From the NCBI GenBank assembly GCA_002239085.1, contig MPNP01000009.1:1-60638 (forward strand): 60,638 nucleotides of DNA, in the 5' to 3' direction. Below, piece after piece: positions 35,092 to 44,441 of this stretch. The stretch comes from Rhodobacteraceae bacterium bin131 (GTDB taxonomy: Bacteria; Pseudomonadota; Alphaproteobacteria; Rhodobacterales; Rhodobacteraceae). Position 1 is the first letter of the stretch, and each line of letters begins with the position of its first letter. The notes beneath the pieces are model-generated. The model worked only from the letters and a program-made list of their open reading frames with translations, was not told where the DNA came from and searched no databases. The position numbers and the translations under genes are program-made.

Positions 35092-35853
35092 ATGTCATTC
35101 ACAGTTCTGACTATACCTTGTCGAAGCGACAATTACGCCTTCCTTATTCACAACGAATCAACCGATGAAACAGCTTTGGTTGACGCCCCAGAGAGTCAAC
35201 CGATAATTAACGAAATCAATAAACGAGGATGGAAACTTGATACAATTTTAATAACACATCACCATATAGATCATGTTGAAGGAATTGATGTTCTTATTCA
35301 GGAATTTAACCCGACTATCTATGGAAATCAAGATGATAACTCACGGCTGCCGAAACTTGATGTGGCTATCAGAGACGGTCAAACATTCACTATTTGTGGT
35401 CAAGAGTTTCAGGCTATTGATGTTTCCGGCCATACCATCGGGCATCTTGCTTATATCACAAAAGGTGCTGCCTTTACGGCTGATTCACTTATGGCATTGG
35501 GGTGTGGCAGGGTCTTTGAGGGGACATTTCCGATGATGTGGACGAGTTTGTCCAAACTGGCTCAGCTTCCCGAAGAAACAATCATTTATTCCGGGCACGA
35601 GTACACTCTTGCAAATGGTCGCTTTGCGATCACAATTGAACCAAACAACCCGGATTTAATTGCCCGGATTAAGCGGGAAGAAGAAAAATGTTCAAAAGGT
35701 ATACCGACAGTTCCTTCATCTCTCAAAGAAGAGCTCAAAACAAATCCGTTCTTACGAGCGAATCAACCCGAAGTTAAGAGATTGCTTAATATGGAAGATG
35801 CTAACAATGTTGAAGTCTTTGCCGAAATTCGAACGAGAAAGGATAATTTCTAG
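35092..35853 (+). CDS. gloB: Hydroxyacylglutathione hydrolase (glyoxalase II)
   Basis: 253-residue metallo-beta-lactamase-fold hydrolase that splits S-lactoylglutathione in methylglyoxal detoxification. The metal motif THHHIDHVEG covers His56, His58, Asp60 and His61. Further ligands are in SGHTIGHLAY, FTADSLMALGCGR and YSGHEYTLANGRF. The C-terminal substrate domain ends with NPFLRANQPEV. Start ATG 35092 is chosen over a TTG six codons earlier because AGGAG lies just before it. Confidence 0.96.
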   Translation: MSFTVLTIPCRSDNYAFLIHNESTDETALVDAPESQPIINEINKRGWKLDTILITHHHIDHVEGIDVLIQEFNPTIYGNQDDNSRLPKLDVAIRDGQTFTICGQEFQAIDVSGHTIGHLAYITKGAAFTADSLMALGCGRVFEGTFPMMWTSLSKLAQLPEETIIYSGHEYTLANGRFAITIEPNNPDLIARIKREEEKCSKGIPTVPSSLKEELKTNPFLRANQPEVKRLLNMEDANNVEVFAEIRTRKDNF

Positions 35854-36081
35854 GCAAGTGCTAAATTATAAAACACATTATATTGCGACATTTTAATGTC
35901 TAGAATTTGGTTTAGTTCTTCAATTATTAAAAGGAAAGTTTTATTATCTCATTATTGAAGCTATATAATAGATACGTGATAAGAATTAGGACGAACGAAT
36001 TGTAGATGCAAATTACCACAATATGCACTTGGTCGGGATGAATTATTACCAATAACAAACGCCAAATTTAGGGGCCTACAC

Positions 36082-38439
36082 TTGCCAAAACTATCAGCAG
36101 AACTTGGAGAAGCGATCGGAAAAATCCAGTATTTTGCGATCAGCCACAAGGATGAATATCTTACGCTTGATCACCTATTACTGGCGATCCTTGAAGAACA
36201 AATAACCAAAGATACCGTCAAAGCTTGTGGCGTTGACCCGGCTGTTGTTCGGGTCATGGTATTAAAGTTCCTCTACCCCAATTTAGATTTTGAAGATTGG
36301 GAAAATTTTCAGCCTGACCCGACTAATCAAAAAGGGAGTCTCAGTCCAACCACGAGCTTTGAGAAAGTTCTCAATCGTGCGACTTATCATGTACAGGGTG
36401 CAGGGCGTAAAGACATAGTCTGTGGGATTGATATCCTCGTCGCGATCTACTCTGAGAAGCATAGCCATGCCCGGGATGTATTGGAATCAGTCGGCTTAAG
36501 CCGCTATGACATTGTCCGCTTTATTTCTCATGGCTTAGCACCAGACCCAGGACGGGGTCCATTTGATTTGGCCGATGATTCAACGTTGCCCGAACCAAAA
36601 ATGAAACGGAAAGCTGCTAAGGGTGATAAGGCTGAAGCTAAAAAATCAGCCCTTGCGCAGTTTTGTGTCAATCTCAATCAAAAAGCAAAGCAGGGCCAGA
36701 TTGATAAACTCGTTGGTCGGGAAAGGGAGCTCCAACGATGCTTTCAAACGCTTCTTCGTCGCAATAAAAATAATCCCTTATTAGTCGGGGACCCAGGAGT
36801 CGGAAAAACCTCTATTGCCGAGGGTATGGCGCGCAAAATTTATGAAGGACAAGTTCCTGAAGTTTTAAAGGATTATACGATTTACTCATTGAACCTTGGT
36901 ACTCTTTTGGCAGGAACGCGTTATCGAGGCGATTTTGAAGAACGATTAAGTAACATCTTGGCCGAAATCCAAAAGAAACCTAAAATAATTTTGTTCATTG
37001 ATGAAGTGCATACAATTGTTGGAGCAGGAGCCACAAGCAATGGTTCAATTGATGCGTCTAATATATTGAAGCCAAGCCTCCAAAATGGTACCCTGAAATG
37101 TATCGGCTCAACTACCCACAAAGACTATAAGAAGCATTTTGAAAAAGATCGCGCTCTATCCCGACGGTTTCAAAAAATTGATGTCCCAGAACCGACACAT
37201 GATGAAACCCTAAAAATTCTCAAAGGGATCAAAGCAATCCTTGAGGAACACCACGCTGTTCGCTACACCTTTGATGCTTTGAAAACGGCTGTTGAATTAT
37301 CGGGTCGCTATCTGAGTGATCGGCGATTTCCAGACAAGGCGATTGACCTGATTGATGAAGCCGGTGCCTCAAATCGGCTTAGAGCGGAGTCAAAAAGACG
37401 CAAAACCATAGGCGTTAAGGAGATTGAAGATGTTCTTGCGGTCATTGCTCGTATCCCCTCCAAGCAACTCACAAAAACTGATTCTGTGGTTATCGGTGAT
37501 CTTGAGAAAAACTTGAAAATGATTGTCTTTGGTCAAGACAAAGCTATCATGGAATTAACCAGTGCCATTAAGTTAAGCCGCGCAGGTATTCGAGATACCG
37601 AGAAACCAGTTGGATCTTATCTATTTGCCGGACCGACTGGAGTTGGTAAAACAGAAGCGGCTCGACAACTTGCTGATAACCTCGGTATTAAACTCCTGAG
37701 GTTTGATATGACCGAATTTATGGAGAAACATACTGTCTCAAGACTTATTGGTGCACCTCCAGGTTATGTCGGATTTGACCAAGGTGGCTTGCTCACTGAT
37801 GGAGTTGATGAGAATCCTCATTCTGTGGTCCTCTTGGATGAAATTGAAAAAGCTCATCCCGATGTGGCGAATATTCTACTGCAAGTTATGGACTATGGTA
37901 AATTAACGGACCATAGTGGACGGACCATTGATTTTCGGAATGTCATAATCATCCTAACAACAAATGCCGGTGCTCGTGAATTGTCGAAAGCTGCACTTGG
38001 TTTTGGGCGGGAAAGCCGTGAAGGTGAAGACCAAGTTGCGATTGAAAAATTGTTTGCCCCAGAGTTTCGCAATCGGTTGGATGCGATTATCAACTTCAAG
38101 CCATTAAAAGATGAAACGATCATCAAAGTGGTACAAAAGTTTATTTCCCAGCTTGAGGGTCAGCTTATTGACCGTAATGTTCAGATTGAAATCAGTCAGC
38201 AAGCATGTGGGTGGTTAGCCACGAAAGGTTATGATGCAAAAATGGGTGCTCGACCGCTCTCCCGCTTGATCCAGGAGAAAATTAAAATGCCGCTTGCTGA
38301 TGAAATACTGTTTGGAAAATTAGTTAAAGGTGGAGTGGTTAAAATCAATCTAAGCAAAGGTGAACTTAAATTCACCATAATTCCGAATGCCCAGAAAAAA
38401 CCTTCGGTTCAGAAGAAACCTCTCATTTCTGCAAATTAA
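36082..38439 (+). CDS. clpA: Clp protease ATP-binding subunit ClpA
   Basis: 785-residue Hsp100 unfoldase for ClpP. It starts at TTG 36082 with AGGGG upstream. The N-domain covers about residues 1-145 (TLDHLLLAILEEQ). D1 has Walker A GDPGVGKTSIAEGMA and Walker B ILFIDEVHTIVGAG. D2 has GPTGVGKTEAARQLA and VVLLDEIEKAHPDV. The ClpP-contacting tripeptide appears as LGF in KAALGFGRESREG. There is no ClpB/ClpC middle domain. clpS, the adaptor gene that commonly lies directly upstream, is not found in the 228 bases before the start. Confidence 0.95.
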   Translation: MPKLSAELGEAIGKIQYFAISHKDEYLTLDHLLLAILEEQITKDTVKACGVDPAVVRVMVLKFLYPNLDFEDWENFQPDPTNQKGSLSPTTSFEKVLNRATYHVQGAGRKDIVCGIDILVAIYSEKHSHARDVLESVGLSRYDIVRFISHGLAPDPGRGPFDLADDSTLPEPKMKRKAAKGDKAEAKKSALAQFCVNLNQKAKQGQIDKLVGRERELQRCFQTLLRRNKNNPLLVGDPGVGKTSIAEGMARKIYEGQVPEVLKDYTIYSLNLGTLLAGTRYRGDFEERLSNILAEIQKKPKIILFIDEVHTIVGAGATSNGSIDASNILKPSLQNGTLKCIGSTTHKDYKKHFEKDRALSRRFQKIDVPEPTHDETLKILKGIKAILEEHHAVRYTFDALKTAVELSGRYLSDRRFPDKAIDLIDEAGASNRLRAESKRRKTIGVKEIEDVLAVIARIPSKQLTKTDSVVIGDLEKNLKMIVFGQDKAIMELTSAIKLSRAGIRDTEKPVGSYLFAGPTGVGKTEAARQLADNLGIKLLRFDMTEFMEKHTVSRLIGAPPGYVGFDQGGLLTDGVDENPHSVVLLDEIEKAHPDVANILLQVMDYGKLTDHSGRTIDFRNVIIILTTNAGARELSKAALGFGRESREGEDQVAIEKLFAPEFRNRLDAIINFKPLKDETIIKVVQKFISQLEGQLIDRNVQIEISQQACGWLATKGYDAKMGARPLSRLIQEKIKMPLADEILFGKLVKGGVVKINLSKGELKFTIIPNAQKKPSVQKKPLISAN

Positions 38440-38559
38440 TTTCATCTCCATCAATTTGAAACTGCTTTATCGGTACCGTATGAGCAAAGCAGCGTTTTCT
38501 GGGGATCAATGAAAACTTGTATTGCAGTAAAAATAGGGATAATTGATACTTACTGAAGC

Positions 38560-39762
38560 TCAGTAGAAAGCTTGCAAGTGAGTTTGAGCCCGACCTAAAA
38601 TGAGTGCATGGACATCATGCGTTCCCTCGTATGTGTTTACAGTCTCTAAATTTTGAGCATGACGCATCACATGGTACTCGGCCTGAATACCATTACCACC
38701 AAGCATATCCCTAGCTGTACGAGCAATCTCCAAAGCCTTGCCGGCGTTGTTGCGTTTGACAATTGAAATAATTTCTGGAGCAAATTGGCTGCGGTCAATA
38801 ATTTGTCCAACCCGTAAAGTCGCCTGTAAGCCAATAGTAATTTCGGTCTGCATATCGGCTAATTTTTTCTGATATAACTGCGTTTGAGCTAATGGGCGTC
38901 CAAATTGCTTTCGATCAAGGCCATAGTTTCTTGCAATAAACCAGCATTCTTCTGCTGCTCCCATTGTTCCAAATGCAATTCCGTATCGAGCTCGGTTCAA
39001 ACAACTGAATGGCCCTTTCAGTCCAGAAGCATAGGGTAACAATGAATCCTCCGAGACACGCACTTTATCCAAAACAATGCTCCCAGTAATCGAAGCCCTG
39101 AGAGATAATTTACCTTCTATTTTTGGTGTTGAAATTCCTTTATTATCTCGGTCAACAATGAATCCTCTTATTGGTCCATCCGGTGAATCTAATTTTGCCC
39201 AAATAATAAAAACATCTGCAATCGGTGAGTTAGATATCCAAGTCTTTGTTCCGCTTATTTCATACCCGTCATTAGTTTTCGTTGCAATGGTACTCATACC
39301 ACTTGGGTCAGACCCCGCCTCTGGCTCAGTCAATCCAAAACAACCCACGAGTTCGCCTAAAGCGAGTTGAGGGAGATACTGTTTTTTTTGTTCTTCACTG
39401 CCAAATGCTAAAATGGGGTATATTACGAGTGAAGATTGGACACTCATCATAGATCTATAACCCGAATCTATGCGTTCGATTTCTCTAGCGACAAGCCCAT
39501 AACTGACATAGCTCGCATCGGAACCTTCGTAAATTTGCGGCAAAGTCACTCCAAGCAATCCGGCTTTACCCATGAGCTTAAATAATTCTTTGCTGGTTGA
39601 TTCATTGAGGTAATCCTCAACAACCCTTGGACGAAGCTCAGCATCACAAAATGCTCTCGCCACATCTTGGATCATAATCTCATCTTCAGTGAGTTGGTCG
39701 GCTAAAGACAATGGGTCTTGCCAATTAAAGTGAGTTGAATTATTCAAGTCTTTTTTCATCAT
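38560..39762 (-). CDS. gcdH: Glutaryl-CoA dehydrogenase
   Basis: 400-residue FAD acyl-CoA dehydrogenase that oxidatively decarboxylates glutaryl-CoA to crotonyl-CoA in lysine and tryptophan catabolism. The start [16 protein letters not shown] and the motif [15 protein letters not shown] are GcdH-like. The catalytic Glu lies in [20 protein letters not shown] near the C-terminus. ATG 39762 has GAGG 5 bases upstream; a TTG three codons earlier is less likely. It is convergent with clpA and separated by about 120 bases with no clear terminator. Confidence 0.94.
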   Translation of the reverse strand: MMKKDLNNSTHFNWQDPLSLADQLTEDEIMIQDVARAFCDAELRPRVVEDYLNESTSKELFKLMGKAGLLGVTLPQIYEGSDASYVSYGLVAREIERIDSGYRSMMSVQSSLVIYPILAFGSEEQKKQYLPQLALGELVGCFGLTEPEAGSDPSGMSTIATKTNDGYEISGTKTWISNSPIADVFIIWAKLDSPDGPIRGFIVDRDNKGISTPKIEGKLSLRASITGSIVLDKVRVSEDSLLPYASGLKGPFSCLNRARYGIAFGTMGAAEECWFIARNYGLDRKQFGRPLAQTQLYQKKLADMQTEITIGLQATLRVGQIIDRSQFAPEIISIVKRNNAGKALEIARTARDMLGGNGIQAEYHVMRHAQNLETVNTYEGTHDVHALILGRAQTHLQAFY

Positions 39763-40006
39763 TGACCTCAATCATAACGCCGTCTGCCACAATGTAATTT
39801 AAACCACAGTGATTTTTAAGGACTGGTAAAATCTAATGGTCTGTATTTTGAAGTTTAGTCACAGGATTAGGAGTGGCCGACTAAACAAATAATGCCCACG
39901 ATCACTATTGCCATTTAACTCATTCAATAGTGCTGATTTTGAGTGTTGAAAAATAAATTGGAGCTGCTTTCTTCAAAAATGCCAAAACTAGTTTAAGTGT
40001 TCACAC

Positions 40007-40096
40007 GGAGACGTGGCCGAGTGGTTTAAGGCGCTCGCCTGCTAAGCGAGTGGACGGGAAACCGTCTCGAGGGTTCGAATCCCTTCGTCTCCGCCA
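40007..40096 (+). tRNA. tRNA-Ser (anticodon GCT)
   Basis: 90 bases with encoded CCA at 40094-40096. The acceptor stem ggagacg pairs with cgtctcc. The anticodon stem ctcgc/gcgag encloses ct-GCT-aa, reading AGC/AGU serine codons. A long variable arm (class II) and the T-arm gggttcgaatccc are present. It sits at the left edge of the accessory region; no second copy of its 3' end was found downstream by eye. Confidence 0.98.
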
Positions 40097-40387
40097 TTAT
40101 CTCCAAACTAACTTACAAACAGGTTGATTGAACAAAATCAAGTAAGATTCTGATTAAGCATAGTTAAATTTGTAATCCCCTTTTTTCACTAACCGACTTT
40201 GTAATTGGTTGCGAGGGATATAAATGGTATCAATCGGTTATTGGAAATCAGGGAACCGCGGCACATTGTCAAGAAAGAAGTACCCTTTTAACTTTCTCTA
40301 GTGTTTGACATTGATCTCAACCCTCAAGGTTAAATGTTGTGCATCCTCTAACCACTTAGTGTATAGTTCAATTAAAAGGAGTGAGTT

Positions 40388-41929
40388 ATGCCCGATGCAT
40401 TCAAAGCCAAAGAACTAGACCAATTCATAAATTCTAGAGACCGGGTCATCAATCCCTTTTTCGTTGGTCGGGAAGTGTACCAAAAGAAAATTGATAAATT
40501 GAATCAAACGATTGTGCAACGTCACGAAGAAAACGTCAGTGGAGTTGCCAATGGAATGACGCAAGTCATTTACGGAGCACCTGGGATTGGTAAATCCTCA
40601 CTATTAGAAAAAATCAGGCAAAACTGCATTGACCAGCTGAACAACGACACTCCGGGTCCCAAAACCATTCCGGTTATGCTCAACGGCCCAGAAAACTTAT
40701 CCTTTGATTATCTTGGTAGACGAATTCATGATACAATATCAGAGCTCCTTCCTTTCCTAACGATTGATGGTGTCAAGAATACTGTTCGAAATTCTCTCAA
40801 ATCACTCGCGCGTGTTTCAGTTGAAGGTTTTTCGCGTGGAATTCACGAAACCACTTCAACCGACCCCATCATTCCCAAGGGACTATCAATCATACTTATG
40901 ATTGACGAAATCCAAGGGGTATCCAAGGAGGATGCTGGTGTTCTTTTACGGCTTCATACTGGGAGTAACGGTTTGCCAATACTGCCAATCATGGCCGGGT
41001 TATCATCGAGTCTGGGCATTCTATCAGAGCGTAAAATATCGCGTCTTGCCAGTGATTCTGAGCATCAATTACCTCCCTTAGCCCGTGATGAGATTAAGGA
41101 GTCCTTTACCAAGTTTGTGGACTATTTCAATATTACTTCCACTCCTGAAGTGACCAACGCGTGGTCAGAACGCATTACGGGTTGGGCGGATGGGTGGCCC
41201 AAGCATGTGCAAAACGCGCAAGCAGCGGTAGGTGAACAGCTCTTGACACATCATGGTGATTTAGCATCTGTCAATCCTCGGATTGTGAAGCATCGTGCGG
41301 CAGAAATCCGTTGCAAATACTATTTGCAGCGATTTGGGAGTTATGATCAAGCATCTCAAATCATTGGTGGAATCATGGCTAAACTCGGAACAGATTCAAA
41401 TCAGTCGTTTGACATAGATATCGCGATAAATCGCATCGTCAATAAGCCCCACTGGGAACTTGCCATCTCTTCAAGAAAGTTGCCAGATCTGAATTTCAAT
41501 TACCTTCTGCACCACGGTTTTATTGACACCGACCCTGACGGTCCTGGAGATACTTTTAAATGCCCAATCCCCTCGCTTCAGTCCTTTGCTGTGGCGAAAA
41601 CAGGAACATCTCTGCATAGTTGTGTGTGTATAGGCGATAAAACTAAAGTCATGAACCAATTAACGCCTAGCTCTGATATCAATGCTGTGGATGATTGGGG
41701 TCGGACACCCCTCCATTTAAGTGCTCAGAATGATTGGGTTGAGATTACCCAGCTGATCTTAGATAAGGGAGCGGACCCTCAAATACGTGACCATCGCAAT
41801 CGGCTTCCCTTAGAGATGACCAAGGAGGGGAGTGAGACGTACGATATGATTTATCAAGCGACGCATGTAGCACCGACACCGGCACCACACGAGCTGGATG
41901 ATGGCGAGGATTATGAACCGTCATTTTAA
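40388..41929 (+). CDS. AAA+ ATPase fused to C-terminal ankyrin repeats
   Basis: 513 residues from ATG 40388 after AAAGGAG. The AAA+ core has Walker A GAPGIGKSS (63-71), Walker B IILMIDEIQG (about 168-177) and a sensor-2-like region WPKHVQNAQAA (270-280). A winged-helix-like region closes with KCPIPSLQSF (391-400), matching YGIPSL in the ATPase at 18223. Residues about 405-490 form two to three ankyrin repeats (GRTPLHLSAQN, LILDKGADPQIRD). The tail is acidic. It stands alone after tRNA-Ser, in sequence of about 48% G+C. Function unknown; the ankyrins suggest protein binding that controls the ATPase. Confidence 0.8.
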   Translation: MPDAFKAKELDQFINSRDRVINPFFVGREVYQKKIDKLNQTIVQRHEENVSGVANGMTQVIYGAPGIGKSSLLEKIRQNCIDQLNNDTPGPKTIPVMLNGPENLSFDYLGRRIHDTISELLPFLTIDGVKNTVRNSLKSLARVSVEGFSRGIHETTSTDPIIPKGLSIILMIDEIQGVSKEDAGVLLRLHTGSNGLPILPIMAGLSSSLGILSERKISRLASDSEHQLPPLARDEIKESFTKFVDYFNITSTPEVTNAWSERITGWADGWPKHVQNAQAAVGEQLLTHHGDLASVNPRIVKHRAAEIRCKYYLQRFGSYDQASQIIGGIMAKLGTDSNQSFDIDIAINRIVNKPHWELAISSRKLPDLNFNYLLHHGFIDTDPDGPGDTFKCPIPSLQSFAVAKTGTSLHSCVCIGDKTKVMNQLTPSSDINAVDDWGRTPLHLSAQNDWVEITQLILDKGADPQIRDHRNRLPLEMTKEGSETYDMIYQATHVAPTPAPHELDDGEDYEPSF

Positions 41930-42036
41930 GGGAGATTAAACACTAGTATCCCAACATCATTGTATTGATGGACGAAGAAACTTCAACTTGATGTGTGCAT
42001 CGGGTGCGAGTCTCAGATTGCGATAATTTAATCAAC

Positions 42037-42255
42037 TTACGCAGCCTTTTTCTCATAATTCTCTTTCCAGTTATCATTGACCGGGTTTCGATTTTCAATC
42101 TCCTTCACAATCCAATTCCAAGCCTGACCATATCGGTTGGATTTCAACAAAGAACGGAAACTCAATCCTGCATGACCTCCTTCCATTCCCCACCGCATGC
42201 CAGATTTCTTGTGACGCTCTCCAATGTGCTTTTTGTTTACAGCCCCAACCCATCT
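42037..42255 (-). pseudogene. Decayed transposase C-terminus (ISKra4-like)
   Basis: A short reverse-strand frame ending at TAA 42037-42039 reads HKKSGMRWGMEGGHAGLSF then RSLLKSNRYGQAWNWI. The pattern MRW-x(4)-G, then R-x-L-x-S-x-R, then AW resembles the end of ISKra4-family transposases. Stops precede it, so only about 70 codons survive. No start and no terminal repeats were found. Family call tentative. Confidence 0.4.
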
Positions 42256-43207
42256 TTAACATTAAGTGCTCAAAAGTCAATAGAAATGGGGGTGGGTATT
42301 AAAATTCAAGCGGCACTATTAAGTGGCACTTCCGGCACTTGAGTACCTCAATTATGTTCTGAGTGTTGTGCGGGTTTCATCCCGCCTTTTACCGCATCAA
42401 TTCCCGGTCAAACCACTGACTTTGCGTCCATTCCTTGGTGGTGGTGATCGTCCCATGTCCTGATAGACCTTGGTTTGGATTTCATCAGGTGTCGCGGTTT
42501 TGCGAAGATGGATGGTCGCGTTATCCGAACAGGCAAAACGTGTTGTTTTCCGCGGTAAAGTTTTTTGCTTGACCGATTGACCATGCCATGAGTTCTTAAC
42601 CAGTCGACGGTTTACCACGCATGTTCCATCTAATGCCGACAACTTTATAATGCCGACAAATGCTCCCAAACCCCTAATTCCTGGGGAATGCAAGTTAAGA
42701 CTTGTAGGCATTAGGATAGTCTTGCTGAGACGATGCTCATACTCCGTCAGGCGGGCCTTTATCAAAGCATGCTCGGTTCATAACGGTCGTGCTTGGCTAC
42801 TACCAGATTGTACTTTCCCGTAAGGTCAACAATCAGTTCCTTTAACTTGGATACTTCGGACAGCAAAGCTGCGTAGGAGAGACGTGTCTTAAATTATTTA
42901 TAGTATACTGCTCGACATTTATTTGCCGATTGGAAACAGTATTTAGAAAGATACTGCTGGAATCTAGAAAAAAAAAAGAATCAAGGAGTATTTAGACTAC
43001 ATGAGTAGTTACATTGGTTTTAATCCAGAACAGTATTCAATCAGTAGATCAATAACTTTAGTATCTAGGACCAGCTAACATGGAGAAATTTTCTACCGGT
43101 GGCGACTGGTAAGTTATCAGATTTATTTTATATGCTTTATCTAGTTTTATCTGTTTTTTTATAATAAATCAGATATTAAGCACTGTTTTTCTGTATCTTA
43201 TATCTTT
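42256..43207. other. Decayed, mostly noncoding stretch before the catabolic cluster
   Basis: About 950 bases with no intact gene. A 122-codon reverse frame at 42397-42765 (ending RKVSGLTGN) and a further open stretch above it in another frame (EVSKLKELIVDLTGKYN) look like fragments of one broken gene, perhaps an insertion-sequence ORF, but I cannot name a family. Near the cluster start, atcagatttatt (43116-43127) and aataaatcagat (43163-43174) form an imperfect inverted repeat that could be a regulator site. Confidence 0.4.
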
Positions 43208-44311
43208 GTGGATTTACCAGTCAATGCATATCAATACACATTTGCTACTTGGAATACCTTCTTGACAGATATTATTAACTTGGCAATAGCAGGTATTGGG
43301 TTGGTTGGTAGGCGTCATGCAGATGCCATTGATAAATTACCAGGTGTTTCTCTTTGTGCCGTTGTTGACCCTGAAGAACATGGTCGAAATTATGCGGAGA
43401 AGCGTAATCTTCCATGCCTGAATTCATTGGAAGATTTGTTTAATGAAGTATCTCCGGACGGTGTGATCCTGGCAGTCCCCACAAAGTTGCATATTGAACA
43501 GGGACTCGTTTGTGTTAAGCATGGTTGCCCTTTATTGGTCGAAAAACCATTGGGAACCACTTCCAGTGAATCGCAAAAGCTGGTTTCGGCGGCAGAAGAA
43601 GCCGGAGTGGTATTGCTGGTAGGACATCATCGAAGGTATAATCCACTGATCCAAAAAGCCCGTGATGTAATTACTGCCGGCGATATTGGAAGAGTACGAG
43701 CTGTACACGTAAGTACATGGTTTTATAAGCCAGATGACTATTTTAAAAAAGCACCGTGGCGCAAAAGAAATGGGGCAGGGCCTATCTCGGTCAATCTGGT
43801 CCATGATGTTGATCTGATTCGATATCTCTGTGGTGAAGTTGAGACAGTACAAGCCCAATCAACCCCTTCTGTCCGGGGGTTCGAAAATGAAGATGTCGCT
43901 GCTGCAGTATTGAAATTCTGCAATGGCGCCATTGGTACGATTACTCTCTCGGACAGTATCGTAGCACCCTGGAGCTGGGAACTGACCTCACGGGAGTACC
44001 CCATCTATCCTCCAACAGGTGAGAGTAGTATATTTATTGGTGGCTCTCACGGGTCGTTATCATTGCCAGATTTACGACTCTGGACCCATCGGAATGGACT
44101 GCGAGACTGGTGGACGCCCATCTCGGCAACGACTTTGACTAGGGAAGGATCTGACCCATTGGTTAACCAAGTGGCACATTTTGCCGAAGTAATTAAGAAA
44201 ACTGCCGACCCGTTGGTACCGGGACTAGAGGGTTTGCAAACAGTAAAGGTTATTGAGGCAATACAGGCATCATGTATCAATGGCCAAGTCGTAGCGGTGG
44301 ACGATATTTGA
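43208..44311 (+). CDS. Gfo/Idh/MocA family oxidoreductase 1
   Basis: NAD(P)-dependent sugar or cyclitol dehydrogenase type. The Rossmann loop AIAGIGLVGRRHADAI begins only about residue 26 from GTG 43208, so TTG 43262 or 43280 may be the true start. LLVEKPLG carries the conserved Glu-Lys-Pro. The catalytic-region His-Asp lies in VNLVHDVDLIRYLCG. It is the first gene of the catabolic cluster and is followed by the TRAP transporter after a 130-base AT-rich gap, so it may be transcribed apart from dctPQM. Substrate unknown; IolG-like polyol oxidation is one option. Confidence 0.88.
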   Translation: MDLPVNAYQYTFATWNTFLTDIINLAIAGIGLVGRRHADAIDKLPGVSLCAVVDPEEHGRNYAEKRNLPCLNSLEDLFNEVSPDGVILAVPTKLHIEQGLVCVKHGCPLLVEKPLGTTSSESQKLVSAAEEAGVVLLVGHHRRYNPLIQKARDVITAGDIGRVRAVHVSTWFYKPDDYFKKAPWRKRNGAGPISVNLVHDVDLIRYLCGEVETVQAQSTPSVRGFENEDVAAAVLKFCNGAIGTITLSDSIVAPWSWELTSREYPIYPPTGESSIFIGGSHGSLSLPDLRLWTHRNGLRDWWTPISATTLTREGSDPLVNQVAHFAEVIKKTADPLVPGLEGLQTVKVIEAIQASCINGQVVAVDDI

Positions 44312-44364
44312 TCCAAATGCTTGACTAAAATTCTAAATCGTTAAAATAATATCTCAGAAGATTG

Positions 44365-44385
44365 TAATTATTATTGCAATAATTA
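44365..44385. promoter_or_regulatory. Perfect 8-bp inverted repeat upstream of dctP
   Basis: taattatt and aataatta flank five bases (attgc) in the gap before the TRAP operon. TATAAT at 44413-44418 could be a -10 element 29 bases before the dctP ATG. The repeat may be a binding site for the cluster's GntR regulator, or a chance AT-rich palindrome. Confidence 0.35.
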
Positions 44386-44441
44386 AAATATCAGGTATTT
44401 TAATAAAAATAATATAATATTGGATTTAACGGAGATTGATC

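Noticed and set aside
38462-38492. Terminator after clpA
   Set aside because: A 7-bp stem (ctgcttt/aaagcag) exists, but the loop is 17 bases and only four T follow; too weak to call.
42397-42765. 122-residue gene
   Set aside because: It has no recognisable domain, and its upstream continuation is in a different frame, so it looks like decayed sequence and not an intact gene.
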